Position numbers and translations under genes: made by a program
From: Nocardioides turkmenicus
Lineage (GTDB): Bacteria; Actinomycetota; Actinomycetes; Propionibacteriales; Nocardioidaceae
NCBI RefSeq assembly: GCF_011045035.1
Contig: NZ_JAALAA010000017.1
Span: 56,085-120,084 of the forward strand
Length of the DNA: 64,000 bases
Direction of reading: 5' to 3'
The notes under the pieces: model-generated
Database searches by the model: none
What the model was told of the DNA's origin: nothing
The model's input: the letters and a program-made list of their open reading frames with translations, nothing else
Shown: positions 8,528 through 16,073 of the stretch, one piece after another
Layout: the number at the start of each line of letters is the position of its first letter
Numbering within the stretch: position 1 is the stretch's first letter

Positions 8528-9474
8528 CACGCCTGCTCCGCGTGCCGCATCGCGAGCAGCGAGACCAGGTCGTAGGCCACGTGCGAGGCGGCGACGCCGG
8601 TCAGCTGCGCATGGTCGTACGCCGGGGCGACCTCGACCACGTCGGCGCCGATCAGGTTCAGGCCGGCGAAGCCACGCAGGATCTCCAGCAGCTCCCGGGA
8701 GGTGAGCCCGCCGGCCTCGGGGGTGCCGGTGCCGGGCGCGTGCGCGGGGTCGAGGACGTCGATGTCGACCGAGACGTAGACCGGGCGGTTGCCGACCCGC
8801 TGCCGGAGCTTGTCGACGACCTCGTCGACGCCCTGCCGGAAGACGTCGGAGGAGGTGACGATGCCGAAGCCGAAGCGGCGGTCGTCCTCGAGGTCCTTCT
8901 TGCCGTAGAGCGGGCCGCGGGTGCCGACGTGGCTCAGCGCCTCGGTGTCGAGGATGCCCTCCTCGACCGCGCGCCGGAACGGCGTGCCGTGGGTGTACTC
9001 GGCGCCGAAGTACGTGTCCCAGGTGTCCAGATGGGCGTCGAAGTGGATCAGCGCGACCGGGCCGTGCTGCTCGGCGGCGGCCCGCAGCAGCGGCAGCGCG
9101 ATGGTGTGGTCACCGCCGATCGTCACCAGCCGGGCGCCGTCGGCGGTCAGGTCGAGCGCCGAGGCGTGCACGGTGTCGATCGCCTCGTCGATGTGGAACG
9201 GGTTGGCCGCGATGTCACCGGCGTCGACCACCTGGGCCGAGGCGAACGGGGAGACGTCCAGCGCCGGGTTGTACGGGCGCAGCAGGCGCGAGGACTCCCG
9301 CACGTGCGCCGGGCCGAACCGGGCACCCGGCCGGTAGGAGACGCCGGTGTCGAACGGAACCCCGACGACCGCGATGTCGGCGTGCTCCACCTGGTCGAGG
9401 CGGGGCAGCCGCGCGAACGTCGCGAAGCCGGCGTAGCGGGGGTTCTTGGAGGCGTCGATGGGCCCGATGGGCAT
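8527..9474 (-). CDS. Ureohydrolase (agmatinase / guanidinobutyrase family)
   Basis: A 315-residue binuclear-metal ureohydrolase. All metal ligands are present: His123 in GGDHT, Asp146/His148/Asp150 in HFDAHLD, and Asp237/Asp239 in SVDIDVLDPAHAPGTGTPE, the last with the agmatinase-type rather than arginase-type ending. The family removes urea from guanidino substrates in the cytoplasm. Coupling by a one-codon overlap to a 2-oxoacid-decarboxylase-like gene favours 4-guanidinobutyrate over agmatine, but sequence alone cannot decide, and guanidine itself is another known substrate in this family. The AAGGAGAACC ribosome site lies just before the ATG, inside a short repetitive leader. Confidence 0.88.
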   Translation of the reverse strand: MPIGPIDASKNPRYAGFATFARLPRLDQVEHADIAVVGVPFDTGVSYRPGARFGPAHVRESSRLLRPYNPALDVSPFASAQVVDAGDIAANPFHIDEAIDTVHASALDLTADGARLVTIGGDHTIALPLLRAAAEQHGPVALIHFDAHLDTWDTYFGAEYTHGTPFRRAVEEGILDTEALSHVGTRGPLYGKKDLEDDRRFGFGIVTSSDVFRQGVDEVVDKLRQRVGNRPVYVSVDIDVLDPAHAPGTGTPEAGGLTSRELLEILRGFAGLNLIGADVVEVAPAYDHAQLTGVAASHVAYDLVSLLAMRHAEQA

Positions 9475-9491
9475 GAGGTGGTTCTCCTTGG

Positions 9492-9528
9492 TGGTGCGGA
9501 TGGTGCGAGGTGGTGCGGAGGTGGTGCG
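9492..9528. repeat. Four TGGTGCG micro-repeats in an intergenic leader
   Basis: TGGTGCG occurs at 9492, 9501, 9511 and 9522, spaced 9, 10 and 11 bases apart, between the NCS1 permease and ureohydrolase genes. In the mRNA (minus strand) this is a run of CGCACCA units just upstream of the ribosome site. It may be replication slippage or an unstructured translation leader. Confidence 0.5.
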
Positions 9529-9531
9529 GGG

Positions 9532-11115
9532 TCAGCCGACGACGGTGGCCGCGGCCGCGGGCCCGTCGTCGACGGAGGTCACCGGGGTGTTCGCCGGCGG
9601 AGCGGTCGGCACGAGCCGGGCTCCCTCGGGGCCGTAGGCGTCGCGCGGCTCGGGGAAGGCGAAGAGCAGGCCGAGGTAGAGCAGCGCGCCGAGCCCCATC
9701 CCGAGCGGGATCGAGACGTCGACGCCGCCGGGGACGAGCGATGCGAGCGGGCCGACGAACTGGCCGGGCAGGTTCACGAAGGTGAGAGCGACGGCGGCCG
9801 CGATCAGCCAGGCGGCCAGGCCGCGCCAGTTCCAGCCGTGGGCGAACCAGTAGCGGCCCCCGCGCTGGCGGCGGTTGAAGACCTGCAGCGAGTCGGAGTC
9901 GTACCAGCCGCGCCGGACGTACCAGCCGATCGTCATGACCATCATCCAGGGCACGGTGCAGCTGATGATGAGCACGGCGAAGGCGGAGATGCTGGAGACG
10001 ACGTCGAAGACGAACCGGCCGATGAAGATGACGCCGATCGCGAAGATGCCGATGAGCACCGTCGACTGCACCCGGTTGAAGCGCGGGAAGACGCTGGAGA
10101 AGTCGAGCCCGGTGCCGTAGAGCGCGGTGGTGCCGGTCGACATCCCGCCGATGAGCGCGATCAGGGCGACCGGCGCGAAGTACCAGCCCGGCGCGATCGC
10201 GAGCAGCCCCGAGGCGTACGCGCCGGTCTCGAAGATCTCCGGCTCGCGGGTCGCGATGATCGTCATGGTGACCAGGCCGAAGCAGAACGGTACGAGGGTG
10301 GCGACCTGCGCCAGGAACGCGGCGGCCATCGAGGAGCGTCCCGCGGTCTCCCGCGGGATGTAGCGGGCCCAGTCGCCCAGGAACGCGCCGAAGCTGACCG
10401 GGTTGGACATCACGATCAGCGCCGACCCGACGAGGGCGGCCCAGAAGCCGGGCTGGCCGAACGCCTCCCAGCCGGAGCCGAACGCACCTGCGTAGCCGGG
10501 GTCGAAGTCGCCGGCGAAGGCGACGATCCCGAGCAGGAAGAGCAGGGTCGCGGCAATGACGGCGATCTTGTTGACCAGCAGCATGAACCGGAAGCCGTAG
10601 ATGCACACGATCAGCACGAGCACCGCGAACAGGCCGTAGGCCAGCGCCAGCGTCAGGTCGCTCTCCGGCAGCCCGACCGCGCGGTGGGCGCCGCCGACGA
10701 GCACGTCGCCGGAGCTCCACACCGAGATCGAGAAGAACGCGAGGGCGGTGAGCAGGGAGAGGAACGAGCCGACGATGCGGCCGTGCACGCCGAGATGGGC
10801 CGAGGAGCTGACCGAGTTGCTGGTGCCGTTGCGCGGGCCGAACAGGGCCATCGGGGCGAGGACCAAGGCACCGAGCAGCAGCCCGAGGAGCGTGGCCAGC
10901 AGCCCGTGGGCGAAGGAGAGTCCGAACAGGATCGGGAAGCTGCCGAGCACCACGGTCGCGATGGTGTTGGCGCCACCGAAGGTGAGCCGGAACAGGTCGA
11001 GCGGCCGGGCGCTGCGCTCGGGGTCGGGGATCGGCTCGACGCCGTGCTGCTCGACCTCGGTGACCTTGGGCGGCTGGGGCTGAGCTGACGGGACGGTGAT
11101 CGGTTCGGTGGACAC
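9532..11115 (-). CDS. NCS1-family permease (cytosine/purine/hydantoin type)
   Basis: A 527-residue, 12-helix transporter of the nucleobase-cation-symport-1 family, with a charged ~40-residue cytoplasmic N-terminus followed by the TM1 region LFRLTFGGANTIATVVLGSF and the GPRNGTSNSV segment after TM2. The family imports nucleobases, allantoin, hydantoins or pyridoxine; relatives beside ureohydrolases may carry guanidino compounds, which would fit here. It is first in the minus-strand operon NCS1-ureohydrolase-TPP enzyme-SSS and divergent from the Lrp regulator at 11309. Both tails are rich in Pro and Ala and look disordered. Confidence 0.88.
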   Translation of the reverse strand: MSTEPITVPSAQPQPPKVTEVEQHGVEPIPDPERSARPLDLFRLTFGGANTIATVVLGSFPILFGLSFAHGLLATLLGLLLGALVLAPMALFGPRNGTSNSVSSSAHLGVHGRIVGSFLSLLTALAFFSISVWSSGDVLVGGAHRAVGLPESDLTLALAYGLFAVLVLIVCIYGFRFMLLVNKIAVIAATLLFLLGIVAFAGDFDPGYAGAFGSGWEAFGQPGFWAALVGSALIVMSNPVSFGAFLGDWARYIPRETAGRSSMAAAFLAQVATLVPFCFGLVTMTIIATREPEIFETGAYASGLLAIAPGWYFAPVALIALIGGMSTGTTALYGTGLDFSSVFPRFNRVQSTVLIGIFAIGVIFIGRFVFDVVSSISAFAVLIISCTVPWMMVMTIGWYVRRGWYDSDSLQVFNRRQRGGRYWFAHGWNWRGLAAWLIAAAVALTFVNLPGQFVGPLASLVPGGVDVSIPLGMGLGALLYLGLLFAFPEPRDAYGPEGARLVPTAPPANTPVTSVDDGPAAAATVVG

Positions 11116-11308
11116 CGGGCCTCCTGGGTCTGTGGGTCGGCCGAGATCTGCGTCACTCTAAGAGCACCCTGAACAAGCCCGCAATCGTTTCGTTCTTAAC
11201 TTGGGCGTAATAACTGTCGATATGCCTGCCAGCGGCGAACGATCCGTCATAATGGCACCTCATTCGCGGATCACAGGATCGATACGTCCCAGGAGACAGA
11301 CCCAAAAA

Positions 11309-12238
11309 ATGTCGAACCAATTCACCCCTGGCGTCCTCGATGGCATCGATGAGGCGATCCTTCTCCTGCTGGAGCAGGACGGCAGACTGACGCATCGCGA
11401 GATCGCCGCCGAGGTCGGCCTCTCCCGATCAGCGGCGGCGACCCGGGTCCAGCGGCTGCTGGCCGAGGGGCACATCGACATCCGGGGCGTCGTCCATCCG
11501 GCGGTCCTCGGCCACGACGTGCTCGCCCACGTCTCGGTCACCGTGAACGGCTCGGCGACCCACGTCGCTCAGGCGGCCGCGGCGCGCGAGGACACCACCC
11601 TGGTCTCGATGACCAGCGGTCACCACGCTCTGGTGCTGGAACTGCGGGCGAAGGACATCGTCCGGATCGACGACGCCCTCGCCGAGGTGCGCGCGATCAA
11701 CGGCATCGTCACCACCGAGACCCTGCTCTACACCGAGGTGATCCGCGACGTGGCCGCCCCGGTCGGCCCCGCGCCCGCCGCCGGGTCGCTCGACGAGACC
11801 GACTATGCGCTGCTGCGCGCGCTGCAGGCGAACGGCCGGGCGTCGTACGTGGACCTCGCCGCGAGCGTGGGCCTCTCCCCCGCCGGCACCCGCCGCCGGG
11901 TGGTCCGGCTGCTCGACGGCAACGTCGTCCGCGTCGGCGCGGTCGTGCGCCACTCGGGTCGGGAGCGGCGTACGGCGACCGGGATCGGGCTCCGTCTCGA
12001 CGGCGCCGCCCACCGCCCGATCGCCGAGCAGCTCGCCACCCTCCCGTCGGTCACCTTCGTCGCCCGCACCCTGGGGCGCTACGACGCCCTGCTCACCGTC
12101 AACACCGCCACCTCCGGCGACCTCGTCGACGTCCTCGACCACATCCGCGAGCTGGACGGCGTCCGCGAGGCCGAGACCTGGAGCCACCTCCGGTTCGTCA
12201 AGGAGACGTACGCGTCCCTGCACCTCGGCGGCGCCTGA
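11309..12238 (+). CDS. Lrp/AsnC-family regulator with two tandem DNA-binding/RAM units
   Basis: A 309-residue protein about twice the usual Lrp length. It has an AsnC-type helix-turn-helix at about 17-60 (LTHREIAAEVGLSRSAAATR), a RAM ligand domain to about 150, then a second HTH (SYVDLAASVGLSPAGTRRRV) and a second RAM domain. Such double-Lrp proteins form dimers equivalent to tetramers of the simple form and usually sense amino acids. The start at 11309 follows AGGAGA at 11291; the longer frame upstream is not Lrp-like. Divergence from the NCS1 operon makes it the likely regulator of guanidino/amino-acid use. A terminator hairpin spans its stop codon. Confidence 0.9.
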   Translation: MSNQFTPGVLDGIDEAILLLLEQDGRLTHREIAAEVGLSRSAAATRVQRLLAEGHIDIRGVVHPAVLGHDVLAHVSVTVNGSATHVAQAAAAREDTTLVSMTSGHHALVLELRAKDIVRIDDALAEVRAINGIVTTETLLYTEVIRDVAAPVGPAPAAGSLDETDYALLRALQANGRASYVDLAASVGLSPAGTRRRVVRLLDGNVVRVGAVVRHSGRERRTATGIGLRLDGAAHRPIAEQLATLPSVTFVARTLGRYDALLTVNTATSGDLVDVLDHIRELDGVREAETWSHLRFVKETYASLHLGGA

Positions 12239-12251
12239 GCGCCCGCCGAGG
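12223..12251. terminator. Hairpin terminator spanning the Lrp stop codon
   Basis: CCTCGGCGGCGC (12223-12234) pairs with GCGCCCGCCGAGG (12239-12251) with one bulged base, and the loop CTGA contains the stop TGA (12236-12238). The next gene, convergent, ends at 12270, so the hairpin may serve both. Confidence 0.6.
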
Positions 12252-12269
12252 CATCGCCCTCGCCGACGT

Positions 12270-12629
12270 CTAGTCGCCCTCGGAGACCTGGCGCAAGGTG
12301 GCGACGATCTTGCACTCCGGCCAGTACGTCGCGTGCAGCTGCGCGAACTCCCTCTGCGCGGCGATCGCCTCATCGAGCGTGTCGTAGCGGGTCAGCGCCC
12401 AGCCGCCGACAACCTCCTTGGCCTCGGCGTACGGACCGTCGACCCGGGTGACCTCGCCCTTGTCCACCACGAAGTTGACCGCGTCCTCGCTGCCGAAGAG
12501 ACCGCCGCCGTCGAGGAAGTGCCCTGCCGCCGCCAGCTCGCCGACGTAGTCGCCCATCGCCTTGTAGAGAGCCTCCGGTGCCGGGGCGTTTCCCTCTTCC
12601 ATCTTCACGAAACCCATGAAACGCGGCAT
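12270..12629 (-). CDS. YciI/DGPF-domain protein
   Basis: A 119-residue ferredoxin-like alpha/beta-barrel protein with the DGPF-type motif (VDGPYAEAKEVVGGW, about residues 63-77) and the N-terminal MPRFMGFVK strand seen in sigma-factor-associated YCII proteins. The biochemical role of this family is unknown; many copies sit beside ECF sigma factors, but none is here. The start is ATG at 12629 with AGGAGC a few bases upstream; the in-frame extension further upstream is not conserved-looking and crosses a hairpin. It lies downstream of TauE on the same strand but is separated from it by a terminator-like hairpin. Confidence 0.82.
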   Translation of the reverse strand: MPRFMGFVKMEEGNAPAPEALYKAMGDYVGELAAAGHFLDGGGLFGSEDAVNFVVDKGEVTRVDGPYAEAKEVVGGWALTRYDTLDEAIAAQREFAQLHATYWPECKIVATLRQVSEGD

Positions 12630-12648
12630 GATGTGCTCCTCAGTTCGG

Positions 12649-12669
12649 GGCCACCGCTGCTCGGTGGCC
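12649..12669. terminator. Hairpin between tauE-like and YciI genes
   Basis: GGCCACCG (12649-12656) and CGGTGGCC (12662-12669) form a perfect 8-bp stem with loop CTGCT. It sits 91 bases after the TauE stop and 20 bases before the YciI ATG on the minus strand, so it is either a TauE terminator or a 5' leader element of YciI. Confidence 0.5.
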
Positions 12670-12759
12670 GACACATGTGCGTCGAACCACATCGTTCTCC
12701 TTCGACATCGACATCGGAAGATCTTTCCACCGGCCACGAGGTCGCCGGCATGTCGACGC

Positions 12760-13656
12760 TCAGGCGTTGGCGGCCTCGGACTCGGGCGTCGGCTCCTGCG
12801 CCGGGGCGATCTTGCCGCCGGCCTTGCGCACCGCGATGGCGACGATGACGGCGGCGACGGCGAAGAGCAGGCCGTAGGCGCCGACCGACTCGGCGTCGAA
12901 GTCGCGCAGCAGCGTACGTCCGTTGGTGATCAGGATGATGCTGCCGACGAGACCGCCCAGGACCGGCAGCGAGAGGTGCTTGACGAGGTAGGCGGCGAAC
13001 GGGGCGGCGATCACGCCACCGATGAGGAGGCCGGCGATGACGCGCCAGTCGAGCGCCTCGCCGGCCAGGCCGACCAGGAAGCCGACGCTCGCGGAGAGGG
13101 TGGTGACGAACTCGGCGGTGGAGACCGAGCCGATCACCTTGCGCGGGTGCAGGGTGCCGCTGGAGATCAGGGTCGGCGTGGTCACCGGACCCCAGCCGCC
13201 GCCACCGGTGGCGTCGATGAAGCCGCCGAACAGGCCCAGCGGAGCGAGGAGCCCGAGCCCCGGGCGACGGCCCGGGATGAAGACCGGCGGCTTGCCGAAG
13301 ACGAAGCGGGCGATGATGTAGACACCCAGGAGGAGCAGGAGGCCCGCCACCCACGGCGTGGCGCTCTCGGTGGAGATGCTGGAGAGCACGGTCGCGCCGG
13401 CGAAGGCGCCGATGCCGCCCGGCACCGCGATCTTCGCCACGACCTTCCAGTCGACGTTACCGAGCCGCCAGTGGGACACGCCCGAGGCGAACGTCGTGCC
13501 CACCTCGGCCAGGTGCACCGATGCCGAGGCCACCGCCGGTGCCACCCCGGTGGCGACCAGGAGCGTGCTCGAGGTGACGCCGTAGGCCATCCCCAGCGAC
13601 CCGTCGACAGCTTGGGCCGCGAGACCGACGAGCGCGAAGACGATCAGCCGCTCCAT
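12760..13656 (-). CDS. TauE/SafE-family sulfite/organosulfonate exporter-like membrane protein
   Basis: A 298-residue membrane protein with two homologous halves, about 8 helices, each half opening with a glycine-rich repeat (LAAQAVDGSLGMAYGVT and FGGFIDATGGGGWGPV). This is the TauE/SafE (DUF81) pattern. Members export sulfite, sulfoacetate or related anions, but many are uncharacterised, and no sulfur genes lie nearby. The start ATG at 13656 has a strong AGGAGG immediately upstream. An AT-rich patch at 13698-13730 contains a candidate promoter. The C-terminus carries a short Ala/Glu-rich tail. Confidence 0.87.
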   Translation of the reverse strand: MERLIVFALVGLAAQAVDGSLGMAYGVTSSTLLVATGVAPAVASASVHLAEVGTTFASGVSHWRLGNVDWKVVAKIAVPGGIGAFAGATVLSSISTESATPWVAGLLLLLGVYIIARFVFGKPPVFIPGRRPGLGLLAPLGLFGGFIDATGGGGWGPVTTPTLISSGTLHPRKVIGSVSTAEFVTTLSASVGFLVGLAGEALDWRVIAGLLIGGVIAAPFAAYLVKHLSLPVLGGLVGSIILITNGRTLLRDFDAESVGAYGLLFAVAAVIVAIAVRKAGGKIAPAQEPTPESEAANA

Positions 13657-13709
13657 GCGAACCTCCTGTGTGGGATCGAAGACCGTGAGATAGTCATGTA
13701 ACTCGATTT

Positions 13710-13738
13710 ACTATAAAAGATCGAATCAACGGAGTCAG
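13710..13738 (-). promoter_or_regulatory. Candidate promoter of the TauE-like gene
   Basis: On the minus strand TATAGT (13715-13710) follows CTGACT (13738-13733) with a 17-base spacer, inside a conspicuously AT-rich patch. The predicted transcript start lies about 45 bases before the ATG at 13656. Similarity to the sigma-70-type consensus is moderate. Confidence 0.35.
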
Positions 13739-13803
13739 TTCGGTGTCTCGGGGAGCAGGACGATATGCCCGCCGACCCGCTCCCCCGCTGGTCGCGCATC
13801 CCC

Positions 13804-13849
13804 GCTGGTCGAGCCGCCGGAGCCGCTAGGCGGAGGCGTGTCGAGACCA
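13804..13849. repeat. Short inverted-repeat element with TGGTCGAG / TCGAGACCA ends
   Basis: The element starts TGGTCGAG (13806) and ends TCGAGACCA (13849), with inner arms built on CCGCC/GGCGG around GCCGCTAGGC. A partial copy of its start (CGCTGGTCG) precedes it at 13787. This end pair resembles intergenic REP-like repeats seen in many Nocardioides genomes, which is recalled rather than checked. Confidence 0.55.
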
Positions 13850-13930
13850 ACACATTTCTCTTCTCGGGAAACCTCGGTCTGGCGACTGTGTTTTCGTTTC
13901 AGGGTTCGCCGCCGACCCGTTCTTTGAGTG

Positions 13931-14021
13931 TTTCTCGATCAGCCGCCGCGTCAAGGACGCCCTTCGGGCGCCGCTTCGCGGTGGCCTTCGGCCATCCTTG
14001 ACCCGCCACCTGATCGAGAAA
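13931..14021. repeat. 91-base cloverleaf-forming palindromic element
   Basis: The outer stem is TTTCTCGATCAG (13931-13942) with CTGATCGAGAAA (14010-14021). An 8x8 partly paired segment leads to an inner stem TCAAGGA (13951-13957) with TCCTTGA (13995-14001). The interior is filled exactly, with no spare base, by three hairpins that all have the loop TTC: CGCCC/GGGCG (13958-13970), CCGC/GCGG (13971-13981) and TGGCC/GGCCA (13982-13994). It lies 135 bases before the DUF222-HNH start. It is not a tRNA: there is no anticodon arm or CCA end and the loops are 3 bases. Its function is unknown. Confidence 0.8.
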
Positions 14022-14142
14022 GATTTCGCCTGTATCGGGGCGGCGGCGACAGAGTGGCGCAGCACTCATGTGCCTTTTTCGCTGACTGCGTAACATGGGG
14101 CTGACCAGCATAAATGAGTCGCGTCATGTTGCTGGTTTCGCA

Positions 14143-14148
14143 TATAAT
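14143..14148 (+). promoter_or_regulatory. Perfect TATAAT -10 box 8 bases before an ATG (leaderless start)
   Basis: TATAAT at 14143-14148 is followed 7 bases later by ATG at 14156, the usual distance from -10 to transcription start. No ribosome site precedes that ATG, so a leaderless transcript is likely. No clear -35 box was seen. Confidence 0.55.
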
Positions 14149-14155
14149 GAGACGC

Positions 14156-15448
14156 ATGTACGAGACCATCGACCGCCTCCTCGACGGACCACCGCCCGGT
14201 GCGTCCGAGGGCGAGTTGGTCGACTGGATCACCCGTCTCGAAGCGGCGAAGTGTCGGGCTGAGGCTGTTCAGGCAGAAGCAGCGGTACGACTCGAGGAAG
14301 CCGCCTGGGCCCGCCAGGCCGAGGCCGGCGTTCCGGCCCGGAAACTCGGCGAGGGCGTCGGTTCGCAGGTGGCGTTGGCGCGGCGGGTCTCCCCGGCGAA
14401 GGGTGCCAAGCTGCTCGGGCTGGCCAAGATCCTCCTCACCGAGATGCCCCACACCTTCGGGTTGATGAAGGCCGGATTGCTCTCGCAGTGGCAGGCCACC
14501 ATCCTCGCCCGCGAAACCGCCTGCCTCTCCCTCGAAGACCGCCGCGTTATTGACCAGCAGCTCTGCGCCACCGGACCCGAGGGGGAGCCCGCGAAGGCGG
14601 TCTCGATGGGGCTACGCCAGCTCGAGAACGCCGCCAAGAAGCTCGCCATCACCCTCGACCAAGAATCCGTCGTCGCACGCGCCGCCAACGCCGCCAAGGA
14701 CCGCCGGGTCAGTCTGCGGCCGGCACCGGACACCATGACCTGGCTCGGCGCCCTCCTGCCGGTCAAAGACGGCGTCGCCGTGTTCGCAGCCCTGGACCAG
14801 GCCGCCAAGACCGCTGCCGCCGCTGGTGACGAGCGGACCCGGGGTCAGGTCATGGCCGACACCCTCGTCGACCGGGTCACCGGCCGTGAGGCCGGCGTCA
14901 ATCCCCGGATCGAGGTCAAGATCGTGATGACCGCCGACACCCTCACCAACGACAATGACCAGCCCGCGATGGTCGAGGGCTACGGCCCCGTCCCCGCCGC
15001 CTGGGCACGCGACGCCCTCAACGATGCCGAGGTGTTCGTCCGTCGCTTGTTCACCGACCCGGTCGGGCAGTTGGTCGCGATGGAGTCACGCTCCCGCAAG
15101 GCACCCGACGGGCTGGCCGAGTTCATCACCGCCCGTGACGGTGGGATCTGCCGCACCGTCGGCTGTGACGCCCCGATCCGCAACATCGACCACGTCGAAC
15201 GCCACGCCGACGGCGGCGCCACCAACGCTGCGAACCTTCAAGGTTTGTGCGAGCGCTGCAACCAGGCGAAAGAGGCCCTCGGCTGGCGGGCCAGGCCAGG
15301 ACCCGATGGCTCCATCGTCACCATCACACCCACCGGCCACGCCTACACCAGCCCGCCACCCGACACCTGGCGCCCAGATCCGCCACCGCTCTCTCCGGGA
15401 GAGTTCGCGCTGCGCGACCTACTCCTCGACCACCGCCTCGCGGCCTGA
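14156..15448 (+). CDS. DUF222 / 13E12-repeat family HNH endonuclease
   Basis: A 430-residue protein with a mainly helical N-terminal DUF222 domain (about 5-300) and a C-terminal HNH nuclease domain (about 325-375) showing two CxxC-like pairs around IDHVERHADGGATNAANLQ and ending CERCNQAK; the last HNH position is Asn, a common variant. These genes are multicopy in Nocardioidaceae and mycobacteria (REP13E12) and may be mobile, but their target is unknown. ATG 14156 is preferred because TATAAT ends 7 bases before it; in-frame ATGs at 14114, 14126 and 14147 lie upstream. The C-terminal 46 residues match the gene at the window's right end at 38 positions. Confidence 0.88.
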   Translation: MYETIDRLLDGPPPGASEGELVDWITRLEAAKCRAEAVQAEAAVRLEEAAWARQAEAGVPARKLGEGVGSQVALARRVSPAKGAKLLGLAKILLTEMPHTFGLMKAGLLSQWQATILARETACLSLEDRRVIDQQLCATGPEGEPAKAVSMGLRQLENAAKKLAITLDQESVVARAANAAKDRRVSLRPAPDTMTWLGALLPVKDGVAVFAALDQAAKTAAAAGDERTRGQVMADTLVDRVTGREAGVNPRIEVKIVMTADTLTNDNDQPAMVEGYGPVPAAWARDALNDAEVFVRRLFTDPVGQLVAMESRSRKAPDGLAEFITARDGGICRTVGCDAPIRNIDHVERHADGGATNAANLQGLCERCNQAKEALGWRARPGPDGSIVTITPTGHAYTSPPPDTWRPDPPPLSPGEFALRDLLLDHRLAA

Positions 15449-15565
15449 CCCAGCGCCGAGGGACTTTCTTCGGATCAGTGCTTGACCTTGACGCTACGTC
15501 AGGCCTGCACGCTTCTTCCACAGCCCCAAACAAGGGGCCCGAACCACCGAAGAAGGAGCAACGAC

Positions 15566-15901
15566 ATGAACAACATCCTCACCCGCCTCATCGGCGACAA
15601 GAAGGACTGGAAGCGCATGGAAGCCCGCGCCAACGAACTCCCCGCCGACTACCGCACCGTCTACACAGAGATGAAGAACTACATGTGGCGCTTCACCACC
15701 AGCGACGGCATGGACATCGTCGACATCCTCCGCGACATCCTCGACCTCTTCGAGACCGAAGCCGCCACCGACCGCAACGTCATCGACCTCACCGGCCCCG
15801 ACCTCGCCGCCTTCTGCGACGCCCGACTGCCCGAGCAGCACGACGCCTACCGCGACAAGCTTCGGAACAACCTCAACGAGGTCGCCCACAAGCTCGTCTG
15901 A
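15566..15901 (+). CDS. DUF1048-family small protein
   Basis: A 111-residue helical, acidic protein beginning MNNILTRLIGDKKDWKRMEA, with the block LPADYRTVYTEMKNYMW followed by ILRDILDLFE, which matches the DUF1048 family. Function is unknown. Family members usually sit next to a PadR-type repressor, and none is present here, so this copy may be an orphan. The start at 15566 follows GAAGGAGC. It lies 117 bases after the HNH gene and is closed by a strong hairpin at 15924-15964, so it is probably a separate transcription unit. Confidence 0.75.
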   Translation: MNNILTRLIGDKKDWKRMEARANELPADYRTVYTEMKNYMWRFTTSDGMDIVDILRDILDLFETEAATDRNVIDLTGPDLAAFCDARLPEQHDAYRDKLRNNLNEVAHKLV

Positions 15902-15923
15902 TCCCGGCGATGCTCAGTGTCAC

Positions 15924-15964
15924 GTCCCCTGCTGCGAGCCGACAAGGCCCTCGCGGCAGGGGAC
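15924..15964. terminator. Hairpin terminator after the DUF1048 gene
   Basis: GTCCCCTGC (15924-15932) pairs with GCAGGGGAC (15956-15964). Inside it, after one mismatch, GCGAG (15934-15938) pairs with CTCGC (15950-15954), leaving an 11-base loop. It starts 22 bases after the stop codon. Confidence 0.7.
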
Positions 15965-16073
15965 ACGGGCATTTGTGCGAATAAGGCTGTACCGCCACCC
16001 CTGCTCATGGTCCACTGTGACGCACGTCTCTTTGGCCGATCGCGGCGGCCGTCCCGCACATCGGAGGAACACA

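Larger units (their letters stand above)
13657..14155. other. Longest gene-free stretch; holds two structured repeats
   Basis: About 500 bases separate the TauE start from the HNH start. It contains an AT-rich TauE promoter patch, an inverted-repeat element at 13804-13849, the cloverleaf-forming element at 13931-14021 and the HNH promoter. Short frames here have no family features and no ribosome sites, and none is called as a gene. Confidence 0.6.

Noticed and set aside
9492..9528. Short regularly spaced repeats considered as a CRISPR array
   Set aside because: The units are 7 bases with 2-4 base gaps; there are no spacers and no cas genes.
11241..11272. GATCCG / CGGATC inverted pair before the Lrp gene
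   Set aside because: Arms of 6 bases 20 bases apart are expected by chance in GC-rich DNA and do not resemble known Lrp sites.
13931..14021. Cloverleaf resembling a tRNA
   Set aside because: Stem lengths are wrong, all loops are 3 bases, there is no anticodon arm, T-loop or CCA end, and the main stem is 27 positions long.
14156..15448. HNH gene considered as part of a restriction or CRISPR-like defence system
   Set aside because: No methyltransferase, helicase, or partner gene is adjacent, and DUF222-HNH proteins are a known multicopy family of unknown target.
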